Positions 56,592 through 64,000 of a stretch of DNA of 64,000 nucleotides are shown here, one piece after another (position 1 is the first letter of the stretch; each line of letters begins with the position of its first letter). The DNA comes from Pantoea septica. GTDB lineage: Bacteria; Pseudomonadota; Gammaproteobacteria; Enterobacterales; Enterobacteriaceae. The position numbers were made by a program, and so were the translations under genes. Under the pieces are notes generated by a model. That model did no database searches. It worked only from the letters and a program-made list of their open reading frames with translations, and was not told where the DNA came from. The stretch covers positions 59,624-123,623 of the forward strand of contig NZ_MLJJ01000010.1 of assembly GCF_002095575.1 (NCBI RefSeq), given 5' to 3'.

Positions 56592-57208
56592 GGCGAAGAT
56601 TCCTCTGCTGATTGCTGGATTAACTCTTTAAGGTGGCCCGACTGCAGATCGTAAACGCAGCCGAACAGATCTAATGTCTGGCCCGCGCGCCACGCGTCGC
56701 GCACCGGCGCGGCAGCGGCGAGACAGGCGAACTGCGCCAGTACGTTGACCTCTACCAGCCGGTTCAGCCTTTCCGCGGCGGTCTGCGGCTCGTCGGACAG
56801 TCCGTCCCCTAATGCCTGACGCAGCGCGGCGATACGGCGCGCCAGCGCCGAGTCTTCATGCGCCAGCGGGCTCTGCGGCAGGTCAATTGCCGCCTGAACG
56901 CCGCCGCAGCCGTAGTGGCCGCACAGCACGATGCGTTTTACGCCGAGATAGATGATGGCGTACTGCAGCACGCTCATCAGGTTGTCGTCGCCGTCGACCA
57001 CCATGTTGGCGATATTGCGATGAACGAAGAGTTCGCCGGGATGCGAGCCGGTCAGGACTTCGGCCGGCACGCGGCTGTCTGAACAGCCAATCCAGAGTGA
57101 ATGCGGTTTTTGTTGATGGAGGTATTTTTCAAAATAGTCAGGATTACGCTCGCGGCGCTGGAGCGCCCAGCTGCGATTTTTCGCTAATAAAGGTTTCAGT
57201 GTCGTCAC
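56588..57208 (-). CDS. Beta-class carbonic anhydrase
   Basis: A 206-residue cytoplasmic zinc enzyme interconverting CO2 and bicarbonate. WIGCSDSRVPAEVLTGSHPG gives the first zinc cysteine and the Asp-Arg pair; LCGHYGCGGVQAAID gives the zinc His and second Cys. The GTG at 57208 (GAGAGA upstream) is preferred; a TTG at 57226 is also in frame. It overlaps and precedes the SulP gene, so the pair probably handles bicarbonate import and supply. Confidence 0.93.
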   Translation of the reverse strand: MTTLKPLLAKNRSWALQRRERNPDYFEKYLHQQKPHSLWIGCSDSRVPAEVLTGSHPGELFVHRNIANMVVDGDDNLMSVLQYAIIYLGVKRIVLCGHYGCGGVQAAIDLPQSPLAHEDSALARRIAALRQALGDGLSDEPQTAAERLNRLVEVNVLAQFACLAAAAPVRDAWRAGQTLDLFGCVYDLQSGHLKELIQQSAEESSP

Positions 57209-57751
57209 AATCGTCTCTCTCAACAACCGGGAATCGAATATTCAGGCGAACAAGGCGGTGAACCGGCTCACAGTTAGCCGGCGTCGGTCCAGGAAATAAC
57301 GCAGTTGATCAAAGAAATTGTTTATAGACGTTTATGATTAATTACGCATCCGTAATTTTTTCCCAGGCCAGAGCAGTCCGCTCTTTGTAAGGAATAATTC
57401 AGCAGAGGTAAATTTCAGGTAAAGCTATTCAAAGACGCGCGATTTAAGCGATGCGGGATAAAGAATTAAAAAATAACAATATCAATAAATTAAAATATCC
57501 CTATTAACTGAAAGCCAATTCCGCTGACAAATAATGACATTTCAGCTGGAGAGTTTTCTACACGCGCTCAGTTACCAGCGGCACTTCTCTACAGAAAAAT
57601 CCGAATTAATTTTTTAACCAATAGCGATTAACACTGGCTACCAGCAAAAAAGGCAGCGTAATGAACTTAATAAAGGTGGTTTTAAAAGTAAGAGATAATT
57701 AAATTAGTTTGCAGCAAAATAGTTACCTGTAAACGTAAATGCCGACGGATA
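57209..57751. other. Long AT-rich gap upstream of the carbonic anhydrase gene
   Basis: About 540 bp, distinctly AT-rich against GC-rich surroundings, with no convincing reading frame and no recognised RNA. It must contain the carbonic anhydrase promoter. The high AT content would suit H-NS binding, but no specific site was identified. Confidence 0.6.
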
Positions 57752-57783
57752 ATAACAAGAGCCCGCTGGCGCAGGCTCTTTCG
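57752..57783 (-). terminator. Terminator after the acid phosphatase gene
   Basis: AAAGAGCC and GGCTCTT form the stem on the minus strand, followed by GTTATTATC. It lies 10 bp beyond the phosphatase stop. Confidence 0.75.
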
Positions 57784-57792
57784 CTTGACGAA

Positions 57793-58602
57793 TTATTTAC
57801 CGTTCCACGCTTTCAGCTGCGCATCGCGCGTTGAGAGCTGCTGCTGCGGCGTCAGCTTGTTGTAGTTTTCCGCCATGCCGCTCTCCCAGTCGCCATAGAG
57901 CGGATTAGGCAACACGATAAACCGGGTGCCGAACAGCGCGTGATTCTGGCTGACAAAGGCGCGACGCTGCGCGTTGCCCTGATGCCAGGTCGCCGCGCCG
58001 AAATCGTTGAGGTTATCGCCGACGTAAAGCACGACGTTGTAGCCCGCCGCTTTGATGGCGTCGAAACGCGCCTGCTTGTTAGAACTGCCGGTGCTGAGGC
58101 GCACGGTCTGCGGCGTCACCTGCGGGAAGCCGAGCTGCGTCAGCCTGGCGGCGGTGGCGTCGAAATCTTTCTGATCGCGGTTCGACACGTAGAACAGCGT
58201 GCCGCCGTGCGAGGTGACGTAGCGGGCGAAATCAACCGCGCCGGGCACCGCCAGCGCCTGCTTCGCCTGGGTCCACGTCGACCAGCTTTGCGCGCTGAAC
58301 GGCTGGCCGTTTTTCGCCTGCCAGGCGCTGTAGGCGCTGTTGTCGATCATGGTTTCATCGAGATCGACGATCACCGCCTTGGGTTTGCCGGTCAGCGACG
58401 GCGCGGCGTCGAACGCCAGCCGCGCGCCGTTGAAAGCCTGCCACGTCAGCGCCTGATACTCGCCGGACTGCTGGAACCAGTTCAGGGCCAGCACCGACTG
58501 CTGGCCGAGCTGTTGCTGCGCATGTTGCGCCGTCTGCGAGGCGCAGCCCGAGAGCATCAACGCCATCAGGCCGCTGGTCAGCAGCGTTGCGGTCATTTTC
58601 AT
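57793..58602 (-). CDS. Class C acid phosphatase, lipoprotein e(P4) family
   Basis: A 269-residue HAD phosphatase anchored as a lipoprotein: signal and lipobox LMALMLSGC, then the nucleophile motif VIVDLDETMIDNSAYSAW and later motifs FYVSNRD and LYVGDNLNDF. Family members remove phosphate from nucleotides in the periplasm or at the outer membrane, in Haemophilus for NAD uptake. The gene stands alone and is divergent from the laccase-domain gene. Confidence 0.92.
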   Translation of the reverse strand: MKMTATLLTSGLMALMLSGCASQTAQHAQQQLGQQSVLALNWFQQSGEYQALTWQAFNGARLAFDAAPSLTGKPKAVIVDLDETMIDNSAYSAWQAKNGQPFSAQSWSTWTQAKQALAVPGAVDFARYVTSHGGTLFYVSNRDQKDFDATAARLTQLGFPQVTPQTVRLSTGSSNKQARFDAIKAAGYNVVLYVGDNLNDFGAATWHQGNAQRRAFVSQNHALFGTRFIVLPNPLYGDWESGMAENYNKLTPQQQLSTRDAQLKAWNGK

Positions 58603-58700
58603 CCTGTTATCCTTAAGCCGAAAGTGGGAAGAGGTAACGCTTTAAAAATGTAGCAGTTAACCTAAGCTGAATGCAGCCAAACGCCTCAGAGGAGATTCAT

Positions 58701-59414
58701 ATGGGAATCCGCGTACGCTCTACCCTGCTTGATGCGCTGGAGTGGGTTGACTATGCCTTTCAGCCCGCGGGCGAAGCGCCGCCGGACGATGTTGCTTATG
58801 GCCATCAGCGCCACAGCGCCACGGTGGTCGATGACGAGGCCAACGTGCCGCCGAAAAGCTGCGAGTCCGACGGGATTATCGGACTGGGCGCCCGACCGGT
58901 TGCGGTCTATACCGCCGACTGCCTGCCGGTGCTGATTGCCGATACGCAGCAGCGGCGCGTGGCGGCGGTGCATGCCGGGCTAAAAGGCACGCTGGCGGGC
59001 GTGCTGGAGCGCGCCGTCATAAGGCTGTGCGAAGCGGGCAGCTCGCCGGATGGCCTGTATGTCGCCATCGGGCCGGCCATCGCGCCCTGCTGCTATGAGC
59101 TGGGCGAGGAGATGCTGAGCGCCATCGCGCCCACGCTCTCCGGATCGCAGCCGTCCTGCTGGCACCGCGAGCAGCCGCACAATCCGCTCGCCGTCAGGCC
59201 GCAGGCGAAGGCGACCCGCAACGGCGTCTGGTTCGATCTGCCGCAGCTGGCGACGTTAAGGCTGACAGCGGCGGGCGTGCCGGCGGCGAATATCGAAAAC
59301 GTCAGCTTTTGCACCTACTGCATGGCGGAAACCGGCTCCAGCTACCGCCGCAATACTCACTTCAACAGCGGCTATCAGTCGCGCTTCTCATGGATACGCC
59401 GTCGGGGCGGCTAA
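58701..59414 (+). CDS. Laccase-domain protein (YfiH/PgeF-like)
   Basis: A 237-residue member of the multicopper polyphenol oxidase/YfiH family (DUF152). VYTADCLPVLIAD, AAVHAGLKGTLAGVLE, AIGPAIAPCCYELG and NVSFCTYC carry the conserved Cys and His residues. E. coli YfiH (PgeF) removes wrongly added serine from peptidoglycan precursors, while others act on purine nucleosides. The usual pgeF lies beside clpB, so this is probably a second copy with its own role. The ATG at 58701 has AGAGGAG upstream. Confidence 0.87.
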   Translation: MGIRVRSTLLDALEWVDYAFQPAGEAPPDDVAYGHQRHSATVVDDEANVPPKSCESDGIIGLGARPVAVYTADCLPVLIADTQQRRVAAVHAGLKGTLAGVLERAVIRLCEAGSSPDGLYVAIGPAIAPCCYELGEEMLSAIAPTLSGSQPSCWHREQPHNPLAVRPQAKATRNGVWFDLPQLATLRLTAAGVPAANIENVSFCTYCMAETGSSYRRNTHFNSGYQSRFSWIRRRGG

Positions 59415-59467
59415 GGCTCGCTTTTTTGATGCGCCTCACAGCGCGACAAACTTTCACTTTTTTTTAA

Positions 59468-61537
<2,070 letters not shown>

Positions 61538-62656
61538 TCAGCGCATCTTCACCGCGCGCAGCACCACGAACTTCTGGTTCGAAGCCACCAGCGTGCAGTT
61601 GCCGAACAGTTTTTTCAGCTTGTGGTGATAGTCGAGGTGGCGGTTGCCAACGATGCGCAGCTCGCCGCCGTACTGCAGGCAGCGTTTAGCGTCGCGGAAC
61701 ATCTGCCACGCCAGGTGATCGGTGACGGCGTGCTGCTGATGGAACGGCGGGTTGCAGAGCACGGCGTGCAGACGGTCTGACGGATAGCCGCTCAGCACGT
61801 TGTTGACGCGAAAGACGCAGCGCGTCAGATCCTGCGGACGGTTCACCTCGACGTTGAGCTGGCTCGACGCCACCGCCATGTAAGACTCGTCCAGAAAATG
61901 CACTTCCGCCTGCGGATTGCTCTCCAGCGCCATCAGGCCGATCACCCCGTTGCCGCAGCCGAGATCGACGATCTCGCCTTCGATATTTTCCGGCAGGTGA
62001 TGCATAAAGAGGCGCGCGCCGATATCCAGCGAGGTGCGCGAGAAGACGTTGGCGTGGTTGTGGATCTGCCAGGGCGTCTCGTCCAGCGGCCAGACAGTCG
62101 TGGCCGCCTGCGGCGCCAGCGCCGGCGCGCTGAACCGGGTGTAGATCAGACGCGCCTTTTTCCACGCCAGCGAGGTGCGAGTGTCGCCGAGGATCTTCTC
62201 GAACAGCTGCAGCGTGGAGTTATGGATCTCTTTAGCGCGCGCCGCCGCCAGGATCACCGTATCGGCGGTCACCACCTCGCGCAGGGCGCGCAGCTGCTGC
62301 TCCAGCAGCGCCAGGGTTTTCGGTACTTTAATCAGTACCGCGGCCGGTGCGGCGGGCAGCGGATCGAGGCTGCTGAGAAAGCGCACGTCCCCGTCGTCAA
62401 GTTGATTGAGGCGCAGGTTTTGCCGCGTCGCCTGCTGGCTGAGCCAGGAGTCGCTGACGTGGCAGACCGGACGCGGGTTAAGCGCGCAGGTGAGCGCGCC
62501 GAAGCTGTCGTTGAACACCAGAATCGGGCCTTCCGGCAGCGTCTGCTGCAGCAAATATTCATCCGCCGCATCCCACGCCTGAAGCGGACTCTCTTCACGC
62601 ATTTGCGGAAAACGATGCAGGATCAGGGTGCGATCTGCTAGTTCAAGTTGGCTCAT
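61538..62656 (-). CDS. rlmG: 23S rRNA (guanine-1835-N2)-methyltransferase RlmG
   Basis: RlmG methylates G1835 of 23S rRNA. The 372 residues (378 in E. coli) have the duplicated methyltransferase layout, with the SAM site [20 protein letters not shown] and the catalytic NPPF in [14 protein letters not shown]. Its stop directly abuts the convergent fadH stop, as in E. coli, and it is divergent from ygjP. Confidence 0.96.
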   Translation of the reverse strand: MSQLELADRTLILHRFPQMREESPLQAWDAADEYLLQQTLPEGPILVFNDSFGALTCALNPRPVCHVSDSWLSQQATRQNLRLNQLDDGDVRFLSSLDPLPAAPAAVLIKVPKTLALLEQQLRALREVVTADTVILAAARAKEIHNSTLQLFEKILGDTRTSLAWKKARLIYTRFSAPALAPQAATTVWPLDETPWQIHNHANVFSRTSLDIGARLFMHHLPENIEGEIVDLGCGNGVIGLMALESNPQAEVHFLDESYMAVASSQLNVEVNRPQDLTRCVFRVNNVLSGYPSDRLHAVLCNPPFHQQHAVTDHLAWQMFRDAKRCLQYGGELRIVGNRHLDYHHKLKKLFGNCTLVASNQKFVVLRAVKMR

Positions 62657-62737
62657 GAATTCTCCGGCTGGTACAATCTGGCTGTTTTACGCCCTAAAAA
62701 GGGGGCGCAGTATACTGTCTTTCGCCGGGAATCCCTA

Positions 62738-63241
62738 ATGTCCTCACTCATCTATCTGCAGGGTTATCCTGAGAACATCCTTCAGCAGGTTCAGACGCTG
62801 ATCAAACATGAAAAGCTTGGCGCTTTTTTGCAGCAGCGCTATCCCGACACCCACAATATCGTCAGCGATAAAGCGCTATATGACTATACCCAGGCGCTGA
62901 AAAATCGCTTTATGCGCAACGCTCCGCCGATCAGCAAAGTTATCTGGGACAATAAAATCAAGGTAATGAAACACGCGCTGGGCCTGCATACTGCCGTTTC
63001 GCGCGTTCAGGGCGGCAACCTTAAGGCCAAAGCAGAAATCCGCGTCTCAACCTTTTTCCGCCTCGCCCCTGAGCCCTTTCTGCGCATGATCGTGGTGCAT
63101 GAGCTGGCGCACCTGAAAGAGAAAGAGCACGACAAGGCGTTCTATCAGCTCTGCTGCCATATGGAGCCGGACTACCATCAGCTGGAGTTCGACGCCCGGC
63201 TCTGGATGACGGATCAGGCGATGCGCGGCAACGCGGCCTAA
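62738..63241 (+). CDS. ygjP: YgjP-type UTP pyrophosphatase/metallopeptidase-like protein
   Basis: A 167-residue protein of the WLM/YgjP-like metallopeptidase fold with zinc motif VVHELAHLKEKEH. E. coli YgjP has been reported to hydrolyse UTP. The start at 62738 (MSSLIYLQGYPENILQQVQ) matches E. coli; the frame is open upstream across the rlmG start but that part is not conserved. It converges on the chloride channel gene and overlaps its stop by 4 bp. Confidence 0.93.
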   Translation: MSSLIYLQGYPENILQQVQTLIKHEKLGAFLQQRYPDTHNIVSDKALYDYTQALKNRFMRNAPPISKVIWDNKIKVMKHALGLHTAVSRVQGGNLKAKAEIRVSTFFRLAPEPFLRMIVVHELAHLKEKEHDKAFYQLCCHMEPDYHQLEFDARLWMTDQAMRGNAA

Positions 63242-64000
63242 AGAAACTCCTGCGCTTTCTGGATCAGGCTGGTTTTGGTCAGTGCGCCGAGAAAGCGCCT
63301 CTCCTGCGGGTTATTCAGCACCGGCAGGCGCTCCAGCGTCACGCGCGCGAACGCCTCCCAGCCTTCGCGCATGCTCTGGTTCTGGTAGACGAAGGGGAAG
63401 TTGTCGTCCATGACCGTCGAGACCGGCGAATCCAGCGTAATCTCCTGCGCCAGCACCTTACGCGCGATATCGTGGATTGAAACTACGCCGAGAAAGGCGC
63501 CCGCCGCGTTAATCACGTAGACGTAGCGCTCGCGCTTCAGCGAGCTGACCGCCAGCGCCTGCCCGACGGACTCCTGCGGTTGCAGCGCCGCCCCCGGAAT
63601 AATCAGCTCCGCCACGCGCATGTTGTCGAAGTCATATTTCGCCTCCGAGCGGTTAAAATGGTTGCCGACCACCGGATAGGTGCTGGCGGACTGCAGGCGA
63701 TAAACCACCATCGACGCCAGCACGGCGGCGATCATCACCGGAAAAAGCAGCGAGCTGTTGAGGGTCATCTCCAGCACCATCAGGATCGCCATCAGCGGCG
63801 CCTGGCTGACGGCGGCCAGCACCGCCGCCATGCCGATGGCGGCGTAGAGCAGTACGTTGCCGAGCGGCAGATGCAGCGCCGCGCCCAGCGTCGCCAGCGA
63901 CACGCCGAGCAGCGCGCCGATCAGCAACGACGGCGTAAAAAGGCCGCCTACCGCGTTGGAGCCGACTGACAGCGTGGTCGCCAGCGTTTTTAGCAGCAGC
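63238..64000 (-). CDS. clcB: ClcB-type chloride channel/antiporter, C-terminal part
   Basis: About 253 C-terminal residues of a CLC protein; the N-terminal part lies beyond the right edge. The CLC filter segment GGLFTPSLLIGALLG is visible near the edge, followed by two more helices (VLAAVSQAPLMAILMVLEMT) and a pair of CBS domains (AELIIPGAALQ ..., STVMDDNFPFVYQ ...). The CBS domains point to ClcB or a relative rather than ClcA, which lacks them as I recall. The exact name is therefore less certain than the family. Confidence 0.85.
   Translation of the reverse strand, partial: LLLKTLATTLSVGSNAVGGLFTPSLLIGALLGVSLATLGAALHLPLGNVLLYAAIGMAAVLAAVSQAPLMAILMVLEMTLNSSLLFPVMIAAVLASMVVYRLQSASTYPVVGNHFNRSEAKYDFDNMRVAELIIPGAALQPQESVGQALAVSSLKRERYVYVINAAGAFLGVVSIHDIARKVLAQEITLDSPVSTVMDDNFPFVYQNQSMREGWEAFARVTLERLPVLNNPQERRFLGALTKTSLIQKAQEFL

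Overview
The window is a chromosomal segment of a gamma-proteobacterium of the order Enterobacterales, most likely family Erwiniaceae (Pantoea, Mixta or Erwinia type). Gene content and order follow the Escherichia coli parC-mdaB-ygiN-parE ... tolC ... rpsU-dnaG-rpoD-mug-ileX ... fadH-rlmG-ygjP region almost step by step. Base composition is clearly GC-rich by eye, and several accessory genes (PheC-like dehydratase, SulP plus carbonic anhydrase, e(P4) phosphatase) sit between the conserved blocks. The genus is inferred from gene order and protein similarity, not from a search.

Layout. Positions 1-8119 hold the start of parC, a periplasmic PheC-like protein, mdaB-ygiN with a LysR-type gene, and the minus-strand block nudF-yqiB-cpdA-yqiA-parE, whose genes overlap or nearly touch. 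Positions 8334-23118 hold tolC, ygiB-ygiC, ygiD, zupT (behind a Fur-box-like sequence), ribB (behind an FMN riboswitch), ubiK, hldE-glnE-ygiF, ygiM and cca. Positions 23137-33433 hold uppP, folB, plsY, tsaD, the rpsU-dnaG-rpoD operon, mug with a TetR-type gene, a short-chain dehydrogenase and tRNA-Ile2 (CAU).

The accessory core runs from the tRNA to about 52.1 kb. It is a P2/186-type contractile-tail element that has lost every head gene. Tail genes X, R, V, W, J, I, H, G, FI, FII, E/E', T, U and D, a full lysis set (holin, SAR endolysin, Rz, Rz1) and the activator ogr are present and look intact. Terminase, portal, scaffold, capsid and head-completion genes (Q, P, O, N, M, L), gpS and an integrase are absent. 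A 186-type CI repressor, the replication protein gpA and a LexA-boxed 63-codon gene remain. This is the expected make-up of an SOS-inducible R-type tailocin (phage-tail bacteriocin) rather than a phage, although retention of gpA is unusual. The receptor-binding end of the tail fibre and its chaperone are AT-rich, as if exchanged recently.

Beyond the island come ddlA, a MASE1-GGDEF diguanylate cyclase, a carbonic anhydrase-SulP pair, a class C acid phosphatase, a laccase-domain (PgeF-like) protein, fadH, rlmG, ygjP and the 3' part of a clcB-type chloride channel gene. Two copies of a 99-bp imperfect palindrome (after tolC and after the SulP gene) differ by changes that largely preserve base pairing and look like a conserved folded repeat.
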